From: Odontesthes bonariensis
Lineage: Eukaryota > Chordata > Actinopteri > Atheriniformes > Atherinopsidae
Assembly (NCBI RefSeq): GCF_027942865.1
Contig: NC_134528.1
Location: 25,320,586-25,384,585 of the forward strand
Reading direction: 5' to 3'
DNA length: 64,000 nucleotides
The notes under the pieces are model-generated. The model worked only from the letters and a program-made list of their open reading frames with translations. It ran no database searches and was not told the DNA's origin. Positions 36,069 through 49,942 of the stretch are shown here, piece after piece (positions within the stretch are counted from its first letter, which is position 1; every line of letters begins with the position of its first letter). The position numbers and the translations under genes were made by a program.

Positions 36069-36257
36069 AAGAGGCTACCCCTTTGGCATCAAACTGCTTT
36101 TTGGACCCTGAATATCAGCAGCGCATCACCCCAAAATTCAGACTTTTTTTTATGTTATTTTAGGCATAAAGAGGAAATGATGAAAGTTCATATTTAAAAA
36201 AAAAATAATAACCTTATGTATGTTCATCAAATTTATGAAATTAAACAAAGACGATGA

Positions 36258-36276
36258 AATAAAATAAGTTAATAAA
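36258..36276 (+). promoter_or_regulatory. Likely HEXD polyadenylation signals
   Basis: AATAAA occurs at 36258-36263 and again at 36271-36276, about 190-200 bp after the HEXD stop codon. Confidence 0.55.
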
Positions 36277-36880
36277 AACCTTTTGATTTTCATCTCAAGT
36301 GATAAACATGAACACTGATGATGAACTATTACAACAGCCTTGAATGAAAACATCTGTTGGGGGGAGGGGGGGACTAAATCTCAACAGTATTTACCTGAGA
36401 TTCAAACTTTGGTACCCAAAAATCACATAAATGTCAAAAGACAGAACAGCAACAGGACTAATTATTTCACACAAAATTGACTCTTGATTGAGAGTCCTTC
36501 ATGCTCAGTTACAGTCAGCACATGCATTTACCTGGGTTGCAGAATGGGTACGAATAAACATGCAAGAAGGTGGATATGAGCTGGGTGGTCCAAAAGACTG
36601 GGAAAAGCACTTTCCATTGTCTCACATGCATAAACACTCATTTGGAGGTCAGCAGGAAGGCACAGTAAATCCATAATCTGGAGTGTACTCACAAATAGTA
36701 ATTATTTCAGGAGACATATTCATTATAAGAAGGCTACAGTATGTCATAAAAGGAAAAAGAAATGCATAACAATGCAAGGAAAGACATCTGTGTAGAAGCC
36801 TGGAGTATATATGCACATGCTCACAGTAAAGGATGTATTAAGAGTATCTCTAATACCTCACCCTGCATACTTTTGTTTCA
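36277..36880. other. Convergent HEXD/CYBC1 3' interval, nothing recognised
   Basis: No exon or repeat seen. The two genes converge here. Confidence 0.5.
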
Positions 36881-36886
36881 TTTAAT
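36881..36886 (-). promoter_or_regulatory. Possible CYBC1 polyadenylation signal (ATTAAA)
   Basis: The common variant hexamer ATTAAA on the minus strand, about 50 bp after the CYBC1 stop codon. No canonical AATAAA is nearer. Confidence 0.35.
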
Positions 36887-36937
36887 GCCCCCGACTCAAT
36901 CCACCCAAAGTTACGCCAAGACTGAACGTCAAACAGA

Positions 36938-39190
36938 TCAGAGTTGGTCTGCTTCATCATCCGAGCCTGCGCCATCGTCCGGTGAATCTTCCTCATCCTC
37001 TCCGTACTCGGCCTCATATTCCTGCTGCCTGCGTTTCTGCAGCTCCTCCAGTCCCAGGAAGTGCTTCAGCAGGGCGCCCACCGCCTCCACATCGCTGAGG
37101 GGGTGACAAAACAGGAAGGCAACAGGGACACGTGTTACCTCCTGTACGTTGTGATATATGAATTATTGTTTTGAAAATTACAAATGATCGAGGATCAAAG
37201 GTGAACCGAAACATGGACTCAGTGCAACGTGTTCGAATTGATGCCATTTTATCAGAACGAGGGCATTTGGTTAGATATGTGCAGGTGAAGATGAATCCGG
37301 GTTTAAGAAAACAGCCAAGGCTCATTGTAACATCTGTTCAATAAATATTCAAATATATATATTCATGAATGTTTATCACAAAATAAACTGTTGCTGTAAT
37401 CGGGACATTTAAGTAAAAAAAAAAAAATCCCCATAAGTAACCGTTGAGTATATTCGTCTGCTTAGTCAATACCTCGGAAGAGTTACAGCTGGAAACGAAC
37501 CAAACCCAAACAAAACAAACATAATTGTCTAAAGGCCTCACAAAGCCACATCTGCATTTGGACGGTAATTGTTTGAGAATTTTTCCACCGCAAAAGACAC
37601 CTTTCTCATAACAGATTATAGCTTCTTTTTTTTTTTACCCATTATTACAAGTAATAATGATTATCATTGCAATTCTAAAGCACCTCTCCAACTAGAGCTA
37701 AGTTTCTAACTCTGTTAACATGTTGATGCAGGGATTTTCTTATTGGCGAGAGGAAGTCAACCTTGGAACTGCAGTGTTACGGTTTCAAAAACAAACCTAA
37801 TGACCAATCCTGTTAAAACTACAGGTTGCGTTTTAGGTTTATCTTTCATTTACAATGCTATTAGCTGTACCAAGGGTTTGAGCCACTTAAAGAAAGCATA
37901 AACACCACAAGCAGCCATAAATACCATCAGAAAAAAAACACTATATCTAGTGCACATGCATGCGGTTTCAAAGGGCAGTCACATTCACATGAAATCCAGA
38001 TCCAAGTCACCTGTAATTGTGATTCTGAACCGTCAAATCTGATCTGTGTCTTGAGTCTGATTTGAACACTGAGGCTGGCAAAGGGAATGTATTCTAAACT
38101 TAATATTCACAGATCTGTGTAAGTTAAAAAAGAAGGAAAACATGTTTGAGGGTTGAGCCGATGCCAGGGCAGCGAGTTACAAGCTAATATCCTTATTGGT
38201 GGGAACAGCAAGCAGGTCCCAGACACAGGGATCAGCAAATAAAGCTTCAAATAAGGATGTGCATTTCTGGTTTAAAACATATTTGTCTTTATTTTGTTTT
38301 AAGTGGAGCTGTTTTTTTCTATTCTTCAGTATAATTTTTTTTTCTCTTATTAAAAACATGTCCCCTTGTTCAATGATACAGGTCTGGGATACCTATCTCA
38401 CATATTTAGATTCATCCACAACATCATGGGTGATAACTAATACACATTGGTGCTGAAGATAACCAACCTGCGTCCACCCAGTGTGGCACCCTGAGTGAGG
38501 GGGCAGGAGAAGCCCGCAGCCAACCGCAACATCAGCAGATAACCCCTCCCTAAGTAACGCACCCTCTCCTCTTGGACACAGATGTCACACAGCTGTGCCA
38601 GATCCAACACAACTGAGAGAGACGGAAAGAAAGAAAAAGCCTTTAGATGTAATATTCAGTGCTAATGGAGACCGCAAATCCACTTAGTGGTTTTACTGAC
38701 TTCTCTCTTGCCCCTTCCTCCATAATGTCAGGACATAAGCATACAAGCTGAAGGTCTTGAGCTCTATCTGGTTCTTGGCTTTGTCAAACACAGCCTCCTC
38801 CCACTCCTCCATGTTCTGCATGGCCACAAACAGGCAGCCCATCACGTAGAAGAGCTTCCATGGGATGCTGTCTGTGGCGTCCACACAATACCACAAAAAA
38901 GAGCAGAAAGAGGTTGCTGCAGGAAAAGCAAATTTAAAAAGTTGCACTGAGGAACTACGTAATATCAGTTTGTGTACCTGAGCTGTAGTATGCAGCTGCC
39001 AACCCAATGGATGCTATACCTGCAATTGAAATCAGGCTTCTTAGTTTCGAGGCAATAATTTCATTAAAGTGTGAAAACATCTGCTGAAAAACACAAACTT
39101 ACCAACAAGAAGAGACCAAGAGCGGATACCAGGAGATCTTTTGAGGTGGAGCAGGGTGGAGCTGTGCTCCTCTACTGTCATGTATCCCAT
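36938..39190 (-). CDS. cybc1: CYBC1/EROS, cytochrome b-245 chaperone 1
   Basis: Five coding exons (minus strand): 39190-39103, 39019-38978, 38871-38701, 38612-38468 and 37094-36938. They give 200 residues (the human protein is 187). The ER membrane chaperone stabilises the NOX2-p22phox heterodimer of the phagocyte oxidase. Recognisable are 'LHLKRSPGIRSWSLLVG' (14-30), hydrophobic segments at about 31-43 and 50-62, 'CLFVAMQNMEEWEEAVFDK', 'VRYLGRGYLLMLRLAAGFSCPLTQG' in part, and an acidic C-terminus after residue 165 rich in Glu, Asp and Ser. The first ATG (39190) sits directly at an acceptor site; a second in-frame ATG is three codons on, so the start may be either. A 5' untranslated exon may end at the donor at 40339. 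Divergent from NARF. Confidence 0.94.
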
Positions 39191-41310
39191 CTGAACAAAG
39201 GCAGAAATGTGAATCCACTTCACCTGAATTTTTAAACATATTAGACTTATCAAGGAGAGTATCAAGTCATGTTGTCGCGATATCTCATTTTCACTCTATG
39301 ATAATATTATTTGTTGTTTTTTATAGATATGTTGTCTCCTTTTTTTTTTACAAAACATGAGGTAAGGAACTCTAGAAATTGTACAAAAAATATTCAATGT
39401 TTTGATTTGAACGCTGAGAACAAATCACAATATTCTCACGAGTAGTATCGACACGATATTGATAATTTTTAATCTTTAAATAATCTCAATTATAGTCCAT
39501 CGCAACACAAATAACAACTAAAATCCACTTCCGAGATCAGAAATGGCATAAATTGATAAAACAATGAAGGTAAATAAAAATGGACAACTGGGACGTGTCT
39601 TTACTTTATCTGAATAATTTGCCATCTTCAATACAAAATTCATAATTCCTTTCGACTTTCCAAACAAGAGTTTCAAGTTTTGGGTGTTTTTTCCCCCCAT
39701 TTTTTTCTGATTCTATTATGAACATAACACATTTAGCCATGAATAATTTCATTACTATCATTTTCTGTGCTTAGTTTGAGCTCAGATTCTGTCAATTTGT
39801 AAAAGGGAAAGTTTAACTGTACTGCAACACCATAAACCTGGGTCAAGGTATGGTTCCGCTTCTTTACAACGCACAGATTGTGAATAAGTAAGACCAATAA
39901 GGGACCAGTTCCTGGTTTTTACTCTTCTCTAATCTTCTCTGATAGGTTAGTCCAGCCAAAGTTGATGTTGGGTGGTTGATGAGGACCACCCCGTTATGTT
40001 GTTGGTAAGAACTCAATCTGTTTTCTGCCAAAAAGTCCATAAACTGAAAACTGTTGAGACACGTGACTAGTGTAATTTTTTTCAGTGTTTTGAGCAGCAC
40101 AGAACCACTCACTGGCAGTCACTAGAAGCTAAAGAGAGGAAACATAAATATTTCTGTCTTTTATAGTTATTTCCCCACATCTGGTCGATCCTTTAATTGG
40201 AACTTAAATCCATTCATGACGAGAAACATGCTCCTGTTTATAAAGATGAAGATGACTGGTGTGATGTGCAGACCTGTCCACACACACTGTCTCAACAGGA
40301 CCATAGATGTCAGTGATTAGAGATTTTGTTTGGCTTACCTTAAATTCTCTTTTGTTTCTGTGAATTTGGGCCTCGTAGATTTAAGAAAAGAGTATGTATA
40401 CGAAGAAACACATGCAGTGAATTACAAGGAAGTCCTATTCATGTTATTGCAACAACTGAAGCAACAGTCCTGAATGGCTGACACTTCCTTCCTGGTTCCG
40501 TCAACTCTGATTGGACGGGTTCTTTTTCCAGCTGCCTTCAAAATAAAAGCTTAAAATGCAGTTGTTGAAATACTTATTTGAGTGTTGAAGCTGTTTACTT
40601 TGTGGGCTTTTTTGGGGTAGTATTTTATTCAAATTGGGGCTTTATATATATATATGAAGACGATTACTCAGGAAGATTACTTTTTGACAGCCCTGAAAAT
40701 CAAAATCAAGGCTGGTGATGAGATAGGAAGTGTATCCGCACCTACTGTATCACTGATGGACAGATGACTCCAAATGGTGGACCTTGTTCCATCTGTACTC
40801 AAATTCCACCTTCTGTCGGACTGAGAAATTAATTCTGAGGTTCACCTTATTTACTAGAGTAAATACAATGTGAAGTGTATGAAAAATGTTGCACTTTATG
40901 GTGGGGCGTCATCATTGCTTTACAGACACTCTGCCAGAAACTGTATCCCCCTCCAACTTATAAAAAATAAAGATAAAACTTATTTGTATTTACTGACGTT
41001 ATGAATCTAAAGCATAATATATAATCTAGGCTTTTTATATACAAGGGGCACATATTCTGTCAAACGGATCCCGCTCGACAGAATATGTATCCCCCTCCAT
41101 CCTCAAATGAGAAAGATGAAACTTCCCCATATTCAATGGAGCTAGCATGATCTTAAAGGTGAAGTTCGGGGTTTTTTTGGCGTACAGTACGACTGAATTA
41201 TTGCTGCAGTAGGCGTTCTCGGTTTGTTTAAACGAATAAAGCTCGATACCACCTACAGAGGAATCAAAGGATGATAGAACATCAACTCTCAAACAATGAA
41301 TTAAACGATA
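39191..41310. other. CYBC1 5' region and CYBC1/NARF intergenic DNA
   Basis: No coding exon. On the minus strand 'TTAAG|GTAAGCC' at 40339 is a plausible donor of an untranslated CYBC1 exon. The remainder is AT-rich. A 'cttaaaggtgaagttcgg' stretch at about 41152 looks like a MITE end, but its partner was not found. Confidence 0.45.
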
Positions 41311-41317
41311 TCCATGA

Positions 41318-41400
41318 ACGACCGCTGGGATAGGCTCCAGCCCCCCCGCGACCCGACCGACGGATTCAGCGGTATAGAAAATGGATGGATGGATGGATCT
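41318..41400 (+). repeat. LINE/SINE tail with (GGAT)n
   Basis: The 'gggataggctccagccccc', 'gacggattcagcggtataga' and 'aaatggatggatggatgga' sequence is a very common fish retroelement tail. Confidence 0.75.
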
Positions 41401-42473
41401 CCATGAACTTTTTTTTGAAGAGAAGTGATGTTGATCCAACTCTACTAAGTGAGTGCGCGTTCCCGCGTAAAGGGGATACGCTCCCTACCAGGGGACATTA
41501 CTTTGGCACGACACCGGAAACAGACCATTACTTATTTTGCGCATGCGCGCGGGGACGCGTCGGTACAATGGTGCTAGAAGTATATATATATAATGGCGTG
41601 GACACAAGAAGTCCCGTCGGGTTCGAATGCAGCAGATAGTATTTTAAGGAATAACTGCGGGTGTACAAGCCAGCAGTGGCGGTAACGCCGTCCACAGAGT
41701 TGACTTGAAAGTGAAAGAGTGCAGAGTTCACCTGCTGAGCTGACTCAGTGCCGCAGTCTGCTTTTAGAAGTGGCGGCGGCTCTTCTGGCTGTCCTCTGCA
41801 GTTTCCCATGCCTTTGTCCGAGGGAGCAGAGAATTAGAAACCGTCCGGTGAGTTCCTTCAAAATTCAAACATGAACTGTTAACATCGTGCCACGTTGTTT
41901 AACCAACACACAGTTCAACACTTAAGACCTATATCGTATGTAAAATGTGTGCCTTAAGAGAAAGGCCCTTGTCGCGTCAGCTTTTTTTTTAATTACACAG
42001 TTGGCACTAGCTAAAATAAAGCCACAGGTAACCAATTCGCGTTACACTATGCATGTTTCGTCTACACGAGACTGTTGATACTTGAGTTATAGTAAAATAT
42101 AGGGGGGAGGGGTGGGGACAGTAACGCATACTGCCCATATTGTCTGTCTGTCCTTGTCAATTTTCTGTTTTTGCTGCTGTGTATATAATTAACGCGGGCT
42201 ATTAAACGTAATAACGGGATACTAGTTAACGTTCACTGCCAGTTTCCCACCATTAGCAGGCTGTTGTGTTTACGATAAGCCGGCTGCTTGTGATAGGACG
42301 GCGGGGACACTCAGGAGGAGGTTGGAGCTGACGAAACGGAACGCAGTAGCGGCCTGAACGCGCAGATGGCGTGGCATCGCTACACACGCGCAGGCAGCAG
42401 CTGAGAGGAAATTATTTTTTAGTCACCTTTTTCTCTGTGTCACATTCCGTTTAAAGGTAGCTGCCAAGAAAAA

Positions 42474-45400
42474 ATGTCAGAGATCAACATAGCCAAGCGC
42501 AAGGAGAAGTGTGAGAACTGCACCAAGCAGGTAAAATTCTGTATTTAATGGCTCTAACAGGTGCTAAGTATGAAGATTTATTTATTTTTAATTTTTTACT
42601 GTTGTCAGTATTGAATGGATTTTGTGCTCTCCACATGCAGTGTAACAAGAGACAGGGGGATGATGGCGCCATCTCCAACCCGGAGAAGGAGGAAGTCAAT
42701 GGGCAGGTAGTTTCTGCTTATTGAGCAATGCTGTTATTGAGTGGTTTGGTCAAGTTATCAACAGGACATTCCACCGACTTTACACATCGTAATCAGTTGA
42801 CTGGTTCAGAGAAGTACTGATGCAGAATACAGTGAGAAAATTAATCAGATTTAAAGTCGCATCTTTGGCTAATTCTTTTTCTCTCACTCAAGGTAAATGA
42901 AGGATCTCAGTTGTTGCTGAGTGCGTGTCTCTCCTGCGAAGGCTGTCTGTCAGAGGAGGAAAGTCTGAAGATCTCTCAGCAGAGCGTGGAGGAAGTGGAG
43001 CGGGTTCTGGCTCTCAATAAGGTACACCGCACCCAAACATTGGCACCAGAAACCTGAAAAAGGACAAAGAGTGTTCTTGTTGCACTGTAAACAACAGCTG
43101 ACGGTTTCTACGGTCTCCCTCTCCCTGTCCCTGTCAGAGGTGCGACGCATCGAAGCACAAGGTGCTGGTGGCGTCGGTGTGTCCACAGTCTTTGCCTTTC
43201 TTTGCCGTCAAGTTTGGTCTGGATATCACCGAAGCCACCCAGAAACTCTGCAGCTTCCTTAAAGGCCTGGGTGAGCGAAGTGGCAGTGCTGCCTTCTTTC
43301 CCAGAACATTATTGGCTCAATTTTATTCAGAACCTGCTTTCCCACTGTTTTGCTACTTTACTGCTCAGAATCTCCCCTGCCACTGTCTCATCATGCATCT
43401 CCTCTTTTTGGTTTTCCCTTCAGGAGTTCACTTTGTGTTCGACACCCCAGTAGCAGCGGGCTTCAGCATCTTAGAGACTCAAAAGGAGTTTATTCAGCGG
43501 TATCACAGGAAGCACCATGACTCCCATGCCTTGCCCATGTTCACCTCCTCCTGCCCAGGTAAACCGTCTTAGTCCTCACCTCCTCTCTTCTCTCACATTT
43601 TCCTCTCCTTCTTTGTTTTTCCTTCAATTCTCCCCCCCGTCACGCTGCTTCAACTTTGATCTATTTTTGCATCCCCTCCCGCTGCTCCTCAGGTTCTTTA
43701 TTGTGGGCTCAGTTGCTTTTCATCACATGTGCAGAAAGGGGGGCTTGTTTTAGAGTTACAGATAGCAGCAGTGAGCTGGTAGGGGGAGATAGATGGCTCT
43801 CCCTTCACCACTCCCTTAATCAGAGATAGGACCGATAAGCTTCATTGGACTTAAATTTAGTTTGAACATGTAATTTAAGTCAATGTTGTTACTAACATTT
43901 AGTTTGTCATAATGGGTAACATTATGACTTTTTAAGAAATGGATTGTACACTGTGGATAATTGATTGTGTGTATGTGTGTAGGTTGGATCCGCTACTCAG
44001 AGCGTGTCCTGGGCAGTCTGGTGACTCCTCATATCTGCACAGCCAGGTCTCCCCAGCAGATTATGGGCTGTCTGGTTAAGGACTACTTCTCTAAACAGCA
44101 GGTGAGCAGCGATGTCTTCATCAATCCGTTAAGGCGATGGCATTCAGTCATTCCTCCTCTTTAACCTTCATGTAGACACCCCTGTGAAAGTGACCGAATG
44201 ACGGCTAGGGGACAACATCTGCAACGCGCACGAGATTAGAAGGTGCAGTACATTGCAGCTGTCTTTATAGAGTCGGTTCTGAGCTAAAAATCAAATCTCA
44301 CTTTCCTGCATGTTTAAGCTTGTTGAATAGTCAGCGTTACCCTGTGAGGGTTTAATTACTCTACAGTAATCAACTCGAAGGGAACGTGATGTCTGTTACA
44401 CCTGAGGACGCCTCATCACTGCTGTTTGTCAGAAGAGAGGCTGCACCACACAAAACACTTATGGTTTGTTCATAACATGCTCGTTTTGCTCTAAGAATTC
44501 AGTTCAAACTAACAGAGATAAAACCATGGTGAAGGGAAGTTTGGACAGCTTTTATTTGTTTATTTGATCACATGACCTGTGGTATTCCTCAGACCAGCTG
44601 ATCACGTGTCAAATTAACCCACCGCTACTGAGTCTGTCTGTCCATTTAAATGTTACTAAGTCCAGTCAGATTGCTGTCTCAAAATGACTCGTTGACATGG
44701 ACGTGCTCAGCTGCCCCCAGATTAATGGAAAGCTGTGCATGCGTTAAAGAGGCGTCCCGGCAACAACTCAGAAAGGTGGGCTAAATTATGATTATGACAG
44801 GGGTTGGAGGGAAGATCTGTACTTCTCAGGGTGTGGGTCAAATATATCCACAAAGTGTCCAACTGAATCATGATAGCAAAGCTGTTGTGATAGTAATCTG
44901 TGCAGAACTGTGAAATACTCCCCATCCTAGCAAGAAAAACACCACATGAAATTATACAGAGATTGCTACCCAGAGTTAAAGGCTAAGTACACCCAAACAT
45001 GGGTTTTTCCCCTCCTTTTTTTTCCTGAAAACCCCACATTCACGCAGAAGCCTGTACATAAAATGCTCCGTCCACAGAAAAACACATATCTAAAATTACA
45101 GGATGTGCTCTTCTTTTATCATTTCCGCAGTGACATTTATCAAAGTAGCCGTGAGCTCCAGATCTGTTCTGTTGATCCCGGTCGCCTTTTTCCCTGAACG
45201 GTTCAGGAGCTACATGTGTTTATTTTATTTTTTTGTGTTTTTTTATATAAATTCAGAGCTAAACATGGAGTGTGGGAACAATCTGGGAATATGTTCCAGA
45301 TTATAAAGCGCACACAACCCACGGATGTATTTTAACCAGTAAAGTTGCCTTTTTTTCAGCCTTTTCTTCAGTTTTTTAATATCAGGGAGGGGCCTTGCAG

Positions 45401-48400
45401 TAAAAAAAACAAAAAAACATTTAAAGATCTCAAATGTAGTCGTAAGTGAACAGTGAAGCAGGAACTTGGGCTGGGGTTTTACAGATCTGCCCTCTGTGTG
45501 GTGCTTCTACTACTGCAGACACACAAGAAGATGCGACTGCTGCAGCCTTTGTCAGAAGGTGATTTTTGTGGAAACTTCTTTTCTTGCCTGTATCAATGTG
45601 TCTAAAAGGCTCCCGTTGGATCTGCATGTCAGTTTCACTTATCTCGGTACTGTGAAAGCAGCCACACGCGAAAAGCAAACACATCTTACATGCTGAAGGA
45701 ACGGACATTAGACCAACCTTAATTTCAGTTAAGCAAGCCAGATGCTAAGTGAAGCAACATCTCCGATGTCATTACAGATGAGTAACGTTTCAGGTCATGA
45801 ATGAGACGGCTCGGCAACAGAAATCTGTCGGAGATGCTGAATAATGATGTCAAATTAAAAAAAAAAAAAAAAGGCTTTCCTTTTTTAGTTGTCCTATAGA
45901 GTAACTTTGTCCTGTCCAGAAGTGAAGAGGAGGACTTTACTGTGCAATGTCAGACGGTTCTGTTCTTCTTGTTCTGCTCAGGAACTGCAGTGTGTTACTG
46001 TGAGTTTTTTTTCTTCTGTCTTTCTGTTCCAACAGAAGCTGAGTCCAGAGAAAGTCTACCACCTGGTGGTGGCTCCCTGCTTTGATAAGAAACTGGAGGC
46101 AGTCAGAGAGGAGTTTTACAGCAGTCTGATGGAAACCAAGGACGTTGACTGTGTCCTCACTTCAAGTAAGATAATGACTGTTATTTTACACACTCCTGCC
46201 CTGGATAAGATGCCAGCAAGGTCATTCGTATTCAGGTCAGATAAGTAAATCAGATAAACAAGAAACGGCTCACCTGATAAGATCAGCACAACAACAAGCA
46301 GCAGTCGGATGTCGACAGTAAAGCAACAAAGACACATCTGTGATCAGTACGTCCATGTTGCGTGTGCTGAGCAGCAGAGATGACGTCACCGGCGTTCACG
46401 ACAATACCTCGTATCAGTAACCGTTTCCAAACCGGTGTTAACCCGTCTCAAATGAGCGATGAGCAGACATGAAGCCTACGTCTGACAGTCGGGGTGCCAT
46501 TTTTTTTCTGTGTTTTTTTTCTTAACACACCAAACCTGATGTTTAAGATAGGATTCAATGTAAATTAACTAGCACATGGCTAATTAGCATATATGTACAG
46601 CTAACATTACCAAAGCTATTACAGGAGAGATGTAGCTATATTGCATCTCAGTTATTATAAACGCGTGTTTAGAAATATAAGAGCTGCGTAGCTCTTATGT
46701 TTCTCGCATGAATAAAACAACTGAAAATCACTTAATCAGTGGAACACGGTCCGGTCAAAGATAAAGGGTTCACTGTTCATTGAAACCACTGATGCTACTT
46801 CTGCCATTACCGAGCAGTTACTGATCTGGTATTATATGCTTGTTGTCAAGGTTTTATTTGTTTTTCAGTTCAAAGCTGTAACCAAGAACAGGCTGCTGTG
46901 GTGTATCAGAAAAATCTGCTCACACCTTCACCTCCCTGAATTCAAAGCTTATCTTAGAATGTAATTTAAAACCTAGTTGATTTATCATTAAGGTTACACT
47001 CTGAATCAAATGTTTTTTCGTCCATCTCTGGCACATCCTGCTTCCAGTAGTAGTTGATCGGCTCTAAAAGTCCTCAGTGGAGCGCCTTTAATGAGTCTGG
47101 TTGGACTCTATTTTAACTGAGTCACTATCTTTAACTCCTTCCTCAAAGAGACACCTTTCTCCACTTTCTACACTAAATAGTCCCTCTCATCTGTTTAAAA
47201 GTCACGTTGGAAACCCAAACTGGTGACCTAAGTGCAGAAGTCCACGTACAGATAATTACAACAGAATGCACTTATGATAGAATGCACTTATGATTTGCTG
47301 CTGCAAACAGATATGATATCCATCTCTTTGCAGCAGCTCACACCAGACACCACAGTGCATTGACTTTTTTCCTTATTCTTGGAATAGTGCAAACTGCTGC
47401 AAAAAGGGAAATGTGCACACTGTCAGCCGTGCATAGAGAATTTCCAGCTTTTGCAGCATGGAAACAAACATTTGACTAAGCTGCTAAAGCGTAGACCTAA
47501 CCTCTTCTGTTTCTGTGTTTTGTGAAACCTAACCGTTGATAATGACACGCAGTGACAAAATGTGATTCACGTTTCAGAGGAGCTCTATCATTTGATGGAG
47601 CAGAGGAAGGTGTCGGTGGAGGAGCTGGACTCGGTTCCACTGGACCAAGTGTGAGTTGAAAAGTGCCCCGAGATCAGACAGACACTTAGACCTGTGATTT
47701 CCATGAATGGAAATAACTGGACATAACTGCTGTTTGACTCATGTGATAAGTTCTAAGTAGTTTATTTGAAAAAGGAAAGAAAACTTAGTTCAGGCATTGA
47801 AGCATCGTATGAACAGTGATCGTATGAATTTATTGAGTTGGTGTCTCACAGTGGCTTTTATTGTGGCTGTAGGTTGGGAGAAGGTGGAGAGGTGGCGCTG
47901 GTGAGACATGATGGCAGGGGTTCCGAAGGCTTCCTGGAACATGTGTTCAAACATGCTGCTAAAGAGCTCTTCGGTCTGGATGTGCAGGAGATCACATACA
48001 AGACCCTCAGGTTAGAGACTTGACAGGCTCCTCTGTTCTGCAGCCTTCTCATCAGTCTGGAAGGATCCTTATACCTTGGGAATAATTTCCAGTTAACTAA
48101 TTAACGTCATGCTCTTACCTTTGAACTTGGAATGCCAAAATGTGACCTTCTGTGTGATGCTTCTCCAGGAATCGGGACTTCCAGGAAGTGACGCTGGAAC
48201 GGGACGGTGAAATGCTGCTGCAGTTTGCTGCCATCTATGGTTTCAGGAACATCCAGACTCTGGTGCATCGCATGAGAAAAGGACGCGTGCCTTATCAACT
48301 GGTGGAGGTGCTGTCCTGCCCAGGAGGTAACCCCCACTACCATCTCATCACACCTGCTAGTGTTCACTCTTTTGTCTGTCAGTACGTTTGTAGGGCCCTA

Positions 48401-49906
48401 TAAAATCCATTTTATTTTTTCCCAAATTCTGTTTTTTTCCGTTTAAATTTTTTGGGAATCTTGCTTTGTTTTGTTTTTTTACCTTGTACTCTTATTTTAC
48501 TACATAAACAGGGTGTTTTTAATGTAAATGACTAAAATTTACACAAATTAAATAGAAATTAACCTAATTTATTGAGGTGATTTAAAAAAATAATAACAAT
48601 AATTTCATCAAAAACAAGCAGCAAGTAATGAAACTTTAGTTGACTTGTCATAAAACAACAACCAAACATTTTAAACTTCTTCAAATTTAATTTAAACAAG
48701 TTACTTAAAGGCGGGGTAGGGGATCTTTTTCTGGAACATTTTTGTGAACGGACCGTTCACAATGATTGGATACTGATGCCGTCTATCAAACTGCAATCTG
48801 CTCCTCCCTCCCCCTCCTTCTCCCTGTGCGCGTACCCTGCTCCGTGAACGTCCAGAAGCTTGGCAGGAAGCTAAACTAGAGCCAGCTTGGCTAGCACCTA
48901 GCATTATTAAACGTATAGTTAGCATAAACTAAATACTAAATACGGCAACGATCGATGCTTGCTGTCAGAACAGCGCTCGTGCACCTTCGTGCTCGTGCGC
49001 GTTCATGTACTCTAGAGGCGTGCCTTCGGGGGAAAAGTGAAGAAAAGGGTTGGGACTTTTTACCTGTGTATTTTCAAAATGCAGCTTCGCTGGACTCAAA
49101 ATCCAGGATCTCCTACCCTACCTTTAAAGCAATACTATGTAACATTTCTACCTTAAAATAACAGTTTGAAAAAAATTGTGCGGCTAGAATGAGTTTTAAT
49201 ATTACGATTGGCCTGACTCCTATGCCAGTTTTTCCAACTCAGACCCCCATTCGGGGGTCTGAGTTGGAAAAACTGCGCTATGTAACTTTGCTGGACCGGC
49301 CCGGGAGCTGAGCGGACGTACTTCGACTTGCTTTCTGGCACACCTACCGCAAAAACAAATGGACCCCTCTCACGCTCCCAGGTATAAGGCTAAGCTAGCG
49401 CAACATTGTCAGTACGATCATCATGGCAGAGGCACCGAAGAAACAGAAGAAGACGTTGACTGATGAAGCAAGGAAGAGAAAGAGAGAGGCAGTGTCGTAA
49501 CCATACATTACCTCCAAGCCTGTAGGGGGAGCTCCATAATGGGCTTTTTGAGAAGTTACATAGTATTGCTTTAAAGGAGCACCGTCGCCTGACAGCGAGA
49601 GGGTTCCAGGTTCAACTCCCAGCTGGGGCCTTTCTGTCTACATGTTCTTGCCGTGTATACGTGGGTTCTCTCCAGGTACTCCGGCTTTTTTTTTTTTTTT
49701 TTTTAAACCTGGACCTTATTTCTAGCTGTATAAACGTTCATTTACTCATTGATAACATTTTGGTGTCGTTTGGACGCTATTTAGATAATTTGAGAAATGA
49801 TCTACTACAAATTATCTCTTTGAAATACTTCATTTTACCAATACTTTAAGGTATTGTTGAAATGAAGGAGTTTCATGCCTTATTTAGAGGCCGTTATAAT
49901 ATACGC

Positions 49907-49942
<36 letters not shown>

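Noticed and set aside
49605..49625. Functional tRNA gene
   Set aside because: A B box-like motif is present, but no cloverleaf or intact A box; it belongs to a SINE-like repeat.
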